DNA of 51,279 nt from Candidatus Magnetocorallium paracelense. Its GTDB lineage: Bacteria > Nitrospirota > Thermodesulfovibrionia > Thermodesulfovibrionales > Magnetobacteriaceae. The position numbers were made by a program, and so were the translations under genes. Below, piece after piece: positions 17,149-25,379 of this stretch (its first letter is position 1; the number at the start of each line of letters is the position of its first letter). Where the stretch lies: positions 1 through 51,279 of the forward strand of contig JAREWP010000001.1 in assembly GCA_029001845.1 (NCBI GenBank), read 5' to 3'. The notes beneath the pieces were generated by a model, which did no database searches, had not been told where the DNA came from, and saw only the letters and a list, made by a program, of their open reading frames with translations.

Positions 17149-17328
17149 GGGTCAGGTCAGAAATAAGTTGTGATTTAAAGGTTACACATTGACATCATCT
17201 TCGATCAAACCTCAATCGTAAAATCCTCAACGTAGCTCTGCTACGCCTGGGGTTTTGCTCACTCGGTTTAACCAAATCTAATGCTAATCTGTCACTTTAA
17301 ATTATACAACTTATTTCTGACCTGACCC
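17149..17328. repeat. 180-bp element with 23-bp perfect inverted ends
   Basis: GGGTCAGGTCAGAAATAAGT (then TGT) at 17149-17171 is the exact reverse complement of 17306-17328. The interior contains AAATCCTC, the small palindrome GTAGCTCTGCTAC and GGTTTTGCTCACTCGGTT. A diverged copy of equal length lies at 45923-46101. There is no coding capacity; it is MITE-like, and fills most of the gene-free interval 17134-17460. Confidence 0.85.
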
Positions 17329-17337
17329 TTATTTTTC

Positions 17338-17366
17338 TTGACATAAAAAGCGTTAAAAATTATATT
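17338..17366 (+). promoter_or_regulatory. sigma-70-type promoter for the phasin-like/trpB operon
   Basis: TTGACA at 17338-17343, a 17-base spacer, and TATATT at 17361-17366. It lies about 95 bases before the 17461 start codon and begins ten bases after the repeat element ends. The -35 is a perfect match and the -10 matches five of six. Confidence 0.75.
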
Positions 17367-17460
17367 ATATAAAACATTTTACTTTTGTGACCACTCGCCG
17401 GGCATTATTATTTTGTAATCGGCAAATCAATGTCATTAACTTATTAGTAAGGAGGATGTA

Positions 17461-17727
17461 ATGTCCGAAGATAACATGACAAAAGATGTTATTAATTTTC
17501 TTAATTTTATCAAATCTTCATTCTATGCAACTCTTGATAACATTTATGAGATACAGGAGTTGAGCGAAAAAGTGCTCACGGAAATGCTTAAAAAAGGTAA
17601 AGATGTCCACGACGATGCCGAAAAAACATTAAGCCAATTTCTCGATAACGCCAAAAAGGGTCGCGACGACTTTAAAAAAGTTATGGAAAAGGGGTTTGAA
17701 GATATAGAGGAAGTTTTTAAAAAATGA
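17461..17727 (+). CDS. phasin-like small helical protein
   Basis: 88 residues, all-helical and rich in Lys, Glu and Asp. A central [25 protein letters not shown] region resembles phasin/polyhydroxyalkanoate-granule-associated proteins (PhaF/PhaI-like), which are amphipathic and often hard to place by sequence. TAAGGAGG lies five bases before ATG. Its stop overlaps the trpB start (ATGA), so translation of the two is coupled. A granule role is an inference from composition. No PHA synthase is in the window, although an acetoacetyl-CoA synthetase occurs at 47569. Confidence 0.7.
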   Translation: MSEDNMTKDVINFLNFIKSSFYATLDNIYEIQELSEKVLTEMLKKGKDVHDDAEKTLSQFLDNAKKGRDDFKKVMEKGFEDIEEVFKK

Positions 17728-18920
17728 AAAGAGGCTATTTCGGAATATATGGAGGCAGATATGTGCCGGAGACGCTGATTCCCGCGCTCGATGAACTCGA
17801 TCGCGCCTATGAAAGCTCAAAAAGAGACAAAGCCTTTATGGAAGAACTAAAGTCTTTTCGCTCTACATACATAGGGAGACCGACGCCCCTCTATTTCGCC
17901 GGAAAACTGACCGCCAGACTGAAAGGCGCTAAAATATATCTGAAAAGGGAGGACCTTGCCCACACCGGGGCTCATAAAATAAATAATGCCGTAGGCCAGG
18001 CCCTTTTGGCTAAAAAGATGGGGAAAAAGAGACTAATAGCCGAGACGGGCGCCGGTCAACACGGCGTTGCTACAGCGACAGGTGCGGCACTTGCCGGCCT
18101 TAAATGCGAGATATACATGGGTTCCGAGGACATGGAGAGACAATCTCTGAACGTATTCAGAATGAAGCTGCTCGGTGCGAAGGTGACTGAAGTATCGATA
18201 GGTTCCAAAACACTTAAAGATGCAATAAATGAAGCTCTGAGAGACTGGACAACCAATGTGAGGACTACTCATTATGTATTGGGCACTGCTTTTGGTCCCC
18301 ATCCCTACCCATCCCTTGTAAAGAATTTTCAGTCAGTAATCGGTACCGAGGCCAAAAGACAGATTTTAAAGGCCGAGGGCAGACTCCCTGATTATTTAAT
18401 TGCCTGTGTAGGCGGAGGAAGCAATGCCATAGGGCTCTTTCACTCATTTTTGAATCATAAGCCCAAAGAAGAGGCGGAAAAAATAAAGATGATCGGAGTC
18501 GAAGGCGGAGGTCTGGGCCCTGAGACCGGAAAGCATGCTGCAAGGTTCGCAGGAGGATCGGTCGGGGTATTTCAGGGGTGCAAGAGCTATCTGCTGCAAG
18601 ATGACTCCGGCAATATACTGGGCACCCATTCCGTGTCCGCCGGTTTGGATTACGCTTCTGTCGGGCCTGAGCATGCCTTACTTCATGACATCGAACGGGT
18701 GGAATATACATATGCCAAAGATAACGATGTACTTGAGGCCTTTGAGCTTCTTTCAAAGACAGAGGGAATATTGCCTGCCTTGGAGTCGGCCCATGCAATC
18801 GCTTATGCGACAAAACTGGCGCCCCAACTGCCTGACGATAAAATAATGATAATAAATCTTTCCGGCAGGGGAGATAAAGATGTTCAGCATGTGGCTAAGA
18901 TAAAGGGCGTAAACCTGTAA
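17724..18920 (+). CDS. trpB: tryptophan synthase beta chain
   Basis: 398 residues, the usual length. It condenses indole with serine using PLP. Seen are [20 protein letters not shown] at the start, [16 protein letters not shown] with PLP-binding Lys85, [10 protein letters not shown], the phosphate-binding [10 protein letters not shown] loop and LSGRGDKD at the end, all hallmarks of the TrpB1 form. It overlaps the upstream phasin-like gene by four bases and is separated from trpA and other trp genes, none of which are in the window, so it would need an alpha subunit from elsewhere. Confidence 0.97.
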   Translation: MKRGYFGIYGGRYVPETLIPALDELDRAYESSKRDKAFMEELKSFRSTYIGRPTPLYFAGKLTARLKGAKIYLKREDLAHTGAHKINNAVGQALLAKKMGKKRLIAETGAGQHGVATATGAALAGLKCEIYMGSEDMERQSLNVFRMKLLGAKVTEVSIGSKTLKDAINEALRDWTTNVRTTHYVLGTAFGPHPYPSLVKNFQSVIGTEAKRQILKAEGRLPDYLIACVGGGSNAIGLFHSFLNHKPKEEAEKIKMIGVEGGGLGPETGKHAARFAGGSVGVFQGCKSYLLQDDSGNILGTHSVSAGLDYASVGPEHALLHDIERVEYTYAKDNDVLEAFELLSKTEGILPALESAHAIAYATKLAPQLPDDKIMIINLSGRGDKDVQHVAKIKGVNL

Positions 18921-18941
18921 TGATTATCAACTATAAGTCTA

Positions 18942-19838
18942 ATGAGCTTTGAGAATTTCATACAGGAAAAGGGGAAAGGTTTTCCCGCCAAAACATATAT
19001 CTTTGGTTACACTGACGATCTCTTTTGCACAGAGGCTTTAAATCTATTAAAAAGCACACTGGATAAAGACAACATCGCCTTTAATTTCGACATTCACGAT
19101 GCAGACGACTCGGAAAGACCCTTTATTGTCGGTAACCTTATCGATACGCTTAATACACACTCTCTTTTTGCAGAAAAGAGGCTTCTTGTCGTTAAAAACG
19201 TTCAGAAGCTGAAAAAGAAAGACTCCGAGGTTCTTAAGAGATATATTAATTCTCCCTCGCCTGATTCAATCCTCCTGCTCTTTTTTAAAGGAGATTTAAA
19301 GAAGCAGAAAAAAAATGCCTTCGATGGTGTCGCATTCATTGACCTTGATCTAAAGAAAAGCGAGATTCAGGAGTGGATTAAAGAGAGAGCTCAAAAAAAG
19401 GGATTAGTGCTGCAACGGGAAGTTGTCGGCCTTTTGGCCGACTTTTTCGGTGAAGACCTCTCCACCCTTAATAATGAATTGGAAAAACTCTCGCTTTACG
19501 GCAAATCCGAAATAACAGCGGACGATATGAATGCAATTCCCTACGGCTCAAAAACGTACAGCCCCTTTCAGTTAACAAAAGCGATTGTAAGTTCCGATAA
19601 GACGAGAGCGTTGAAAATATACAATACAGTAAGGGAGTCCGGCGAAACGGTTATGCTCTTGGGAGCAGTAAACTGGCAATTGTCTCAAATGGGAGCGGGG
19701 GACAAAGAGAAAGCTCTTGCCTTGCATAAATGTTTTGAGATGCTTCTTGAGACGGATGTGGTTTTGAAAACATCAGGTTATGATCCGTCTCTGGACAGGT
19801 TGATTCTTATGCTGCAGCGGATTTTAAGAAGAGGGTAG
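18942..19838 (+). CDS. holA: DNA polymerase III delta subunit
   Basis: 298 residues in the HolA family: an N-terminal AAA-like wall with YIFGYTDDLF, FNFDIHDADD and LFAEKRLLVVKNVQKLKKKD, a middle domain with LSTLNNELEKLSLY, and a C-terminal collar helix region. It is the clamp-loader wrench that opens the beta clamp. The gene starts 21 bases after trpB and may be in the same transcript. Its 3' end overlaps the convergent rpsT by 32 bases. Confidence 0.93.
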   Translation: MSFENFIQEKGKGFPAKTYIFGYTDDLFCTEALNLLKSTLDKDNIAFNFDIHDADDSERPFIVGNLIDTLNTHSLFAEKRLLVVKNVQKLKKKDSEVLKRYINSPSPDSILLLFFKGDLKKQKKNAFDGVAFIDLDLKKSEIQEWIKERAQKKGLVLQREVVGLLADFFGEDLSTLNNELEKLSLYGKSEITADDMNAIPYGSKTYSPFQLTKAIVSSDKTRALKIYNTVRESGETVMLLGAVNWQLSQMGAGDKEKALALHKCFEMLLETDVVLKTSGYDPSLDRLILMLQRILRRG

Positions 19839-20109
19839 TTTTCTTTGAGAGTCTTGAAATCTGTCGTGAAGTTGTTTTTCTATGGAGGATCCCCTTAGAA
19901 GAGGCTTTATCGAGCTCTCTTGTTACATCACGCAGGTATTTTACAGCATCCTCAGGGCCGTCGTTTTTTGTCAAAGCCTCTTCAAGCTTTTTGGTGAGAG
20001 TACTTATTTTACTTTTAACGGCTCTGTTTCTCATCCGTCTTTTTTTGCTTTGCCTGACTCGTTTTAAAACGGATATTCCTTTTTTCCGCTGTCTTTCCTC
20101 GGCTGCCAT
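19807..20109 (-). CDS. rpsT: 30S ribosomal protein S20
   Basis: 100 residues, highly basic. It has the S20 pattern: KRVRQSKKRRMRNRAVKS, then STLTKKLEEAL, then RELDKASSKGILHRKTTSRQ with ISRLSKK. It binds 16S rRNA early in 30S assembly. AAAGGAG lies ten bases before ATG 20109. Its convergence with holA is a common bacterial arrangement. Confidence 0.97.
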   Translation of the reverse strand: MAAEERQRKKGISVLKRVRQSKKRRMRNRAVKSKISTLTKKLEEALTKNDGPEDAVKYLRDVTRELDKASSKGILHRKTTSRQISRLSKKTTLFLKSAAA

Positions 20110-20142
20110 TTAGTTATAACTCCTTTGTACGATTATAAAGTA

Positions 20143-20319
20143 TTAAACTCTGTCACAGGATCTGCTTGAGATTGAATTCCAGGTATCACCGTTAACTTCA
20201 TTTATATATTCCGAAAGGTTATAATATCTGCCGCAATCCATGCAGCGCAGTATTACTGACTTTCACCTGATGAGTAAGTCGACTTTACCTGAGCAAAGTT
20301 TGCATTTCAGATTTTCCAT
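20143..20319 (-). CDS. candidate small selenoprotein with two CxxC motifs (in-frame TGA)
   Basis: A 58-codon frame from ATG 20319 to TAA 20143 is interrupted only by TGA at 20263-20265 (codon 19). Before it is MENLKCKLCSGKVDLLIR and after it RCMDCGRYYNLSEYINEV, ending SCDRV. The CxxC pairs at residues 6-9 and 26-29 form a zinc-ribbon-like knuckle pair. Eleven bases after the TGA starts a hairpin with SECIS-like geometry. From memory, NCBI names a family 'dual CXXC motif small (seleno)protein' that this would fit; this is unverified. It lies between tRNA-Asp and rpsT on the same strand. No good ribosome-binding site is visible. Alternatives are a pseudogene with an opal mutation or a sequencing error. 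Confidence 0.55.
20228..20250 (-). promoter_or_regulatory. SECIS-like hairpin downstream of the in-frame TGA
   Basis: In RNA sense, counting U of UGA as 1: positions 16-19 pair with 35-38, C21 pairs with G34, U22 is bulged, 23-25 (GCA) pair with 31-33 (UGC), and the apical loop is UGGAU. E. coli fdhF likewise has a bulged U, a short upper stem ending in GCA and a loop beginning with GG. The whole arrangement is shifted by five bases here. The loop lacks the fdhF GU pair of bases. Confidence 0.45.
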
Positions 20320-20359
20320 TGTTTAGAATTTACAACCTTATATTTATTTTGTCAATTTA

Positions 20360-20437
20360 TGGCGGGGTGGACGGGACTCGAACCCGCGACCTCCGGCGTG
20401 ACAGGCCGGCGTTCTAACCAAACTGAACTACCACCCC
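20360..20437 (-). tRNA. tRNA-Asp (anticodon GTC)
   Basis: The cloverleaf reads acceptor GGGGTGG/CCACCCC, D-arm GTTC/GAAC, anticodon stem CCGGC/GCCGG around the loop CTGTCAC (anticodon GTC), and T-arm CGGGTTCGAGTCCCG. Discriminator is G, and the 3' CCA is encoded at 20362-20360. It lies ten bases downstream of tRNA-Val and is probably co-transcribed with it. Confidence 0.95.
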
Positions 20438-20447
20438 GATATTTGTA

Positions 20448-20523
20448 TGGTAGGCGGAACAGGGCTTGAACCTGTGACCCCAGCCTTGTAAGGGCTGTGC
20501 TCTCCCAACTGAGCTATCCGCCC
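20448..20523 (-). tRNA. tRNA-Val (anticodon TAC)
   Basis: It starts GGGCGGATAGCTCAGTTGG, has the anticodon loop CTTACAA (TAC), T-arm CAGGTTCAAGCCCTG, and ends with encoded CCA at 20450-20448. The acceptor closes with a G1-U72 wobble. Confidence 0.95.
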
Positions 20524-20641
20524 ATTTTATAAAATCGGACATTGTAACTGCACCGGATTTCCCGTTTACAGCGCAGTAGATATTAAACAATACTTTGATA
20601 TGTTTTGTCAATAATAAAAAATAAAAAACTCATGAAGTCGG

Positions 20642-22789
20642 TCATCTGCTTACATTTATTACACCATCTGAGGATAATATTTTATTACTTACATTTGTCA
20701 GTTGATATCTGTCCTTTACTTCAAGCATAAAAGTAAAGTGTGCATGTTTGTCTTTTGTCGTTCTGGCCTCAAGGTGGGACAGATTTATGTTATGAGAGGA
20801 GATAACACCGCTTAATGTCGCCAACATTCCCGGCTTGTCCAGAGTCTCGACGCACAGCCGCGCCGGAGACATTATCTCCTCCTCTGACTCCCAGGAGACT
20901 TCTACGATTCTGGAATCGTCTACGACTCTTTGGATATTGGGACAGCTTCGACGATGAATTGTCACTCCCTTGCCCCGTGTAATAAAACCTGAAAGGCTGT
21001 CGCCGGGAACGGGATGACAGCAGTTGGCTATATTGTACATGACGTTGTCCACGCCCTTAATTCTGACGCCCCTGTGAGTTTTAATGGATTTGATAATGGT
21101 TTTTGTTATCTTGGAGAAGACTGTATCCTCTCTCTCCCCACTCTTTTTCAGTTTATTCACGACTTGGGAAGGAGAGATTCGCCCGTAGCCGATATCTCCA
21201 ATAAGGTCGTCCAGAGTGGCGCAGTTAAACTCTTTCGCTATCTCCTCCATTCTGGGAGATTTAATAATTGACGAGACGAATCCGTTTTTTCTCAATTCGG
21301 AATTAAACAGTTTTGTTCCGAGATCGAGAGATTGCTTTCGTTCTTCTGTTTTAATCCAGTATTTTATCCTGTTTCTTGCTTTGTGTGTAATTACAAAGTT
21401 CAGCCAGTCCTTGCTGGGACGTGATGTCGTGGAGTTTATGATCTCCACCGTGTCGCCGCTTTGGAGTTTATACCTCAACGGAACTATCCTGCCCATCACT
21501 CTGGCGCCTACACACCTGTTTCCGACTTCGGTATGAATGGCGTATGCGAAGTCAACGGGAGTTGATCCCGTTGGCAGCTCCTTAATATCTCCTGCCGGGG
21601 TTAATACATAAACCGTATCGGGGAAGACCTCTCCTTTAACCATCTCCACGAACTCTTTCGGATCCTTCATCTCCTTCTGGGTATGTATCAGTTCTCTCAT
21701 CCATGTGATATACTGAGTATCTTTGTCATGTACCTGGCTCCTCTCTTTATAAAGCCAGTGTGAGGCTATTCCTTCTTCGGCGATGAGGTGCATTTCTTCG
21801 GTCCTTATCTGAAATTCGACTCTTTCTCCTTTAGGCCCCAGTACTGTTGTATGAAGGGACTGATACATATTAGACCGCGGCATTGCTATATAATCTTTAA
21901 AACGTCCCGGAATCGGTATCCATATGGAGTGTATTAGTCCCAAAATGATGTAGCAGTTGGCCTTTGTGTCGGTTATTACTCTGAGGCCGAATATGTCATG
22001 AACTTCTTCAAAACTGATCCTTCGCTGCTGCATTTTCTGATAAATACCATAATAGTGTTTTACCCTGCCGCTTACCTTTGCAGCCAGCCCTTCCTCTCTG
22101 AGTCTGAGTTCGACGCTCTTTGCAACTTCCTTTATATAACCCTCCTGATCCTTGCGTTTCTGAGAAACCTTTCTTTGCAGTTCCTCGAATAATTCCGAAT
22201 GGAGATACTTAAAGCTGATATCTTCAAACTCGACCCTTAGCCACCCGATCCCCATCCTGTTCGCCAGGGGGACGAATATTTCCAGAGTCTCCATGGCGAT
22301 CAGTTTTTGCTTATCCGGCGGGAGGTACTCCAGTGTCCTCATGTTATGAAGTCTGTCGGCGAATTTTATAAGAATAACTCTGATATCCTCTGACATGGCA
22401 AGAAACATTTTTCTGAAATTCTCGGCCTGGGCATCCTCTTTTGTTTTAAATTGTATTTTTTCAAGCTTTGTTAGGGCATTAACCATAAAGGCCACGTCAT
22501 CTCCGAAGATGTCCCTTATGTCGTCTACAGTGATGCCGGCGTCTTCTACTGTGTCATGGAGGAGGCCCGCCACCACAGCCTTGTAGTCCAGGTGCATGTC
22601 GGCAAGAATAGAAGCGACGGCCATCGGATGACCGATAAAGGGCGTCCCGGCCACCCTCTTTTGATTGCAATGAGCCTCGCGAGAAAAAACATAGGCCTGA
22701 CGTAAAAGTTCTATATCTGCATCAGGGGCGTACTCGATAATTTTGTTTTTCAAACCTTCAAAAGTAATAACATCATCTTCCATGCACAT
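20642..22789 (-). CDS. rel: bifunctional (p)ppGpp synthetase/hydrolase
   Basis: 715 residues, full-length long RSH. The HD hydrolase domain has HDTVED and FADRLHNMRTL, both metal-binding motifs intact. The synthetase has RVKHYYGIYQKM, DIFGLRVI, RFKDYIAMPRSNMYQSLHT and EFQIRT. A TGS domain (about 390-450), a CCHPVPGD zinc-finger/helical region and a C-terminal ACT domain follow. It should both make and degrade the stringent-response alarmone. Two methionines (codons 1 and 3) compete as start. It is the first gene of a minus-strand run into the two tRNAs. Confidence 0.97.
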   Translation of the reverse strand: MCMEDDVITFEGLKNKIIEYAPDADIELLRQAYVFSREAHCNQKRVAGTPFIGHPMAVASILADMHLDYKAVVAGLLHDTVEDAGITVDDIRDIFGDDVAFMVNALTKLEKIQFKTKEDAQAENFRKMFLAMSEDIRVILIKFADRLHNMRTLEYLPPDKQKLIAMETLEIFVPLANRMGIGWLRVEFEDISFKYLHSELFEELQRKVSQKRKDQEGYIKEVAKSVELRLREEGLAAKVSGRVKHYYGIYQKMQQRRISFEEVHDIFGLRVITDTKANCYIILGLIHSIWIPIPGRFKDYIAMPRSNMYQSLHTTVLGPKGERVEFQIRTEEMHLIAEEGIASHWLYKERSQVHDKDTQYITWMRELIHTQKEMKDPKEFVEMVKGEVFPDTVYVLTPAGDIKELPTGSTPVDFAYAIHTEVGNRCVGARVMGRIVPLRYKLQSGDTVEIINSTTSRPSKDWLNFVITHKARNRIKYWIKTEERKQSLDLGTKLFNSELRKNGFVSSIIKSPRMEEIAKEFNCATLDDLIGDIGYGRISPSQVVNKLKKSGEREDTVFSKITKTIIKSIKTHRGVRIKGVDNVMYNIANCCHPVPGDSLSGFITRGKGVTIHRRSCPNIQRVVDDSRIVEVSWESEEEIMSPARLCVETLDKPGMLATLSGVISSHNINLSHLEARTTKDKHAHFTFMLEVKDRYQLTNVSNKILSSDGVINVSR

Positions 22790-22883
22790 ATTATAAGAAT
22801 TTTTGCTTCACAATGAAAAGTGGTAACAGGAGATTTTTACAGTAAATAAGTTTCCGGTAGGAAAAGGGGGTGCGATTGGCGGG

Positions 22884-23450
22884 TCAGGACGATGAAGTTA
22901 TCTGCAAATTAACCAGCATGCGCTTTACTACGTTCCTGTAAGTGTCGGCGTGCGCCTGAACATACCCGGCTTCTTCTTTAAATCTTAACTGGTCGGTAAT
23001 GTTGAGCAATTCGCCAAGCACTTGTTTTTCAATGGGACCGATCACTCCTTCCTGTCCCAGACGATCTACAATTTCCTTTGAAGTAAGGGGATCATGAATA
23101 TTTATGGATTTTGCCAGCCCGTAAATGTATGCTTCGATGTCTATTAATGTCTCTATGATGGAAGATTGAGGTGAAAGTTTGGCGAGCATCTTATATCTGG
23201 CTTCCGGGAGTTTCTCTGCTTTATCGAAACCCTTTTCTTCATCGTCCCTCACATCGGGGATTTTAAACTGATTGACAAGGTCCTTTAATTTATCCAGTCT
23301 TTTGGGTATCTCCGTAGAGGTGTTTTCCCTGTCAAAATGTTCACCCAGTCTGTGAACAAGGGCCTTGATTTCTTTACTGAACATAAAAATCATGGTCAGA
23401 ATCACTACAGGAAATGTTATCAGTTTTCCAAATAAATCGGCGTAATCCAT
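22884..23450 (-). CDS. membrane-anchored protein of unknown function
   Basis: 188 residues. One N-terminal TM segment (LITFPVVILTMIFMFS, about 10-27) is followed by a charged cytoplasmic region and a helical C-terminal part of about 110 residues with IIETLIDIEAYIYGLA and GVIGPIEKQVLGELLNITDQL. No family is recognised. It is upstream of rel by about 95 bases on the same strand. Confidence 0.6.
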   Translation of the reverse strand: MDYADLFGKLITFPVVILTMIFMFSKEIKALVHRLGEHFDRENTSTEIPKRLDKLKDLVNQFKIPDVRDDEEKGFDKAEKLPEARYKMLAKLSPQSSIIETLIDIEAYIYGLAKSINIHDPLTSKEIVDRLGQEGVIGPIEKQVLGELLNITDQLRFKEEAGYVQAHADTYRNVVKRMLVNLQITSSS

Positions 23451-23632
23451 GTTGTTACCTTGATTCAGCTTGGCATCTGTTAAACAGGGCTTTAAGGTTC
23501 ATTTGGATGGTGTGGCAACAGGTAATAGTTGACGGTTTACAGTTTACGGTAATATCCTTTGCTGTAAACCGGTCGAACTTGCTTAAATAACCCACTAAAT
23601 CCTGTAAAGCCGGTTTTAAAAAAAAACGGTTA

Positions 23633-23824
23633 CTACTCCTTGATTATTATGGCCTCTTCCGGGCAATTCTCTTCTGCAGCTTCGCAACAGTCGGCAAAAT
23701 CACAGGCCCCGGCGTCTATGACATTTGACTTACCTGAGCTTTCGTCAACATGAAAGACCATTGGGCAAATTTCCTCGCAGGCTCCGCAACCTATACATTT
23801 ATCTTCATCTACACTTATTTCCAT
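23633..23824 (-). CDS. small [4Fe-4S] ferredoxin
   Basis: 63 residues, acidic. DKCIGCGACEEICPMVF gives the four cysteines C-x2-C-x2-C-x3-CP of a cluster. A second cysteine group (CDFADCCEAAEENCPEEAI) ends the protein. The spacing fits single-cluster ferredoxins with a C-terminal ligand, extra cysteines possibly forming a disulfide, rather than a classical 2[4Fe-4S] type. It is the electron carrier for an unknown partner. It follows the 140-residue gene by 16 bases and is likely co-transcribed with it. Confidence 0.9.
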   Translation of the reverse strand: MEISVDEDKCIGCGACEEICPMVFHVDESSGKSNVIDAGACDFADCCEAAEENCPEEAIIIKE

Positions 23825-23840
23825 AATAACATTCCTTTAC

Positions 23841-24263
23841 TCAAATATACTTCTCACAAGAGGCCTTTACCAGCTCTCTCATCCAGTCATAGAGGGCATA
23901 TGATTTTTCTTCAAACCTTTTCATTGGCGGCAACTCTTTTACCGTTTTAACAGATCCGTCCTTATATAATCCTATATAGCCCCTGAGCTCCTTTTCATAC
24001 AATATAGAATAAAGACAGTAAGAGGTATCGGAGAGCAAAGAATTCTTTCTGGCCAGTACGAACCCCACTCTCAGGGATAACTCTCCGGAACCGTCTATTT
24101 CATTCGGTGGCGATGCAATACTGTGGATATTAAAACCAAAGGTATCGTTAAACTTTTGCACTTCTTTGACTACGTTTCCGAGAAATTTTATCAGTCCGCT
24201 TTTTTCCTCCCATGTCGTGTAGGTCATCAGGTCTTGCTTATTATATATATCGGTATCACTCAT
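23841..24263 (-). CDS. hypothetical protein, ferredoxin neighbour
   Basis: 140 residues, soluble and mixed alpha/beta in appearance, with no recognised motif. Readable patterns are LSLRVGFVLARKNSLL, YSILYEKELRGYIGLYKDG and a helical end (YALYDWMRELVKASCEKYI). It lies 16 bases upstream of the ferredoxin gene, suggesting a shared transcript, but no function follows from that. Confidence 0.6.
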   Translation of the reverse strand: MSDTDIYNKQDLMTYTTWEEKSGLIKFLGNVVKEVQKFNDTFGFNIHSIASPPNEIDGSGELSLRVGFVLARKNSLLSDTSYCLYSILYEKELRGYIGLYKDGSVKTVKELPPMKRFEEKSYALYDWMRELVKASCEKYI

Positions 24264-24367
24264 AATAACTCCTTTTGTTCAAAGTAAAAACTCAGGTTAA
24301 GACACATCGTCACAACGATATGGTTGTACGACTTTTCTAAGCAATTTATTGATTCGTACAGGTTACT

Positions 24368-25114
24368 CTATTGATTATGATTAGCAGAGATGCTCATGTC
24401 TCCGTATAGAAACTGCACCAACGTGACAGCTGAAAGGGAAGTCGTTTCAGCCCTTAATATCCTTTTTCCCATATTTACGATATCCATGCCTTTACTTTCC
24501 GCCATATAGGCTTCATCGTCGCTGAAACCTCCCTCAGGCCCGATAAAGATAAAAACATCGGTACTTGGTGATATTTCACCAATCTCCTTTATATTTTTAC
24601 CATATTTCTCATAAAAAAACAAACACCTGATGTTGGAGTTTGTAATTCGGCCCATAAGGTCGTTAAATGGAGTCTCTTCTTCAATTCCCGTAACCTGTAA
24701 TCTCCTGCATTGCCTGGCGGACTCTTCGGCAATTTTCTTCCATCTTTCTATCTTCCTGGTTTTACGGACCTGGCATCTGTCGGAAATCAGTGGGATAATA
24801 TTTTTAACTCCCAGTTCCGTCGATTTTTGTACTACCATATCCATTTTATATCCCTTTAGAATTCCCTGACACAGAGTAATATGTAAAGAAGATTCGCTGT
24901 CCGGAGGTGTCAGCGGCGTGACATGGAGATGAACATTTTTTTTTGTCGCCCTCACAATCCGGGCCTCAAAATATCCGCCCCGGTTGTCGAAAATCGTTAT
25001 TATATCTCCTTCACTGCATCTTAAAACATTTGTTACATAGTGAGATTGGTTGGAATCCAGAAGCAGAGTGCAGTCATCTGTAAGTGATAGGGACTCAACA
25101 TATATGTAAGGCAA
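24368..25114 (-). CDS. rsmE: 16S rRNA m3U1498 methyltransferase
   Basis: 248 residues. An N-terminal PUA-like part contains HYVTNVLRCSEGD. The SPOUT methyltransferase part has MVVQKSTELGVKNIIPL, RWKKIAEESARQCRR, IGPEGGFSDDE and LGKRILRAET-type motif (here MGKRILRAETTSLSAV). It methylates U1498 of 16S rRNA. Downstream location of rsmE from dnaJ is frequent in bacteria, although here a repeat element separates the two. Confidence 0.95.
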   Translation of the reverse strand: MPYIYVESLSLTDDCTLLLDSNQSHYVTNVLRCSEGDIITIFDNRGGYFEARIVRATKKNVHLHVTPLTPPDSESSLHITLCQGILKGYKMDMVVQKSTELGVKNIIPLISDRCQVRKTRKIERWKKIAEESARQCRRLQVTGIEEETPFNDLMGRITNSNIRCLFFYEKYGKNIKEIGEISPSTDVFIFIGPEGGFSDDEAYMAESKGMDIVNMGKRILRAETTSLSAVTLVQFLYGDMSISANHNQ

Positions 25115-25146
25115 AGGGGAGTATTCTCCGGAAACAGTATTTCTTA

Positions 25147-25305
25147 AGCAGCCTTTAGGTGTCAGCCATCAGCTCTTTAATCGCAACACTTTCATGGTTC
25201 AAAACAGCTTCACCCCTAAGGTGAAGCTTATTATTGGCATAACATCAATTCTTTAATTCTTTCCTTAGCTGAAGGCTGACCGCTGATAGCTGACTGCTGT
25301 TTTAG
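25147..25305. repeat. copy of the 151-bp palindromic element
   Basis: In reverse orientation this matches 38674-38824 and 43455-43618: GTCAGCCATCAGCTCTTTAA, then CAACACTTTCATGGTTCAAA, then the TTCACC/GGTGAAGCTTATTATTGGCAT centre, then TAGCTGACTGCTGTTTTAGG. The left inverted end is eroded. It separates dnaJ from rsmE. Confidence 0.75.
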
Positions 25306-25379
25306 GATAAAAGAAAGCAACATTGAAGGCGTTCATTACTGAAGGAGAGTGTATTTTAAGTTTCTACGGCTGCGAATCC

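Noticed and set aside
20414-20611. A 65-codon minus-strand frame over the tRNA pair
   Set aside because: It is the translated tRNA-Val and part of tRNA-Asp; the cloverleafs explain the sequence.
23526-23551. GTTTACGGT-type short repeats (also at 14441-14472 and near 32569) as regulatory sites
   Set aside because: They are simple degenerate repeats with no consistent spacing or position relative to gene starts.
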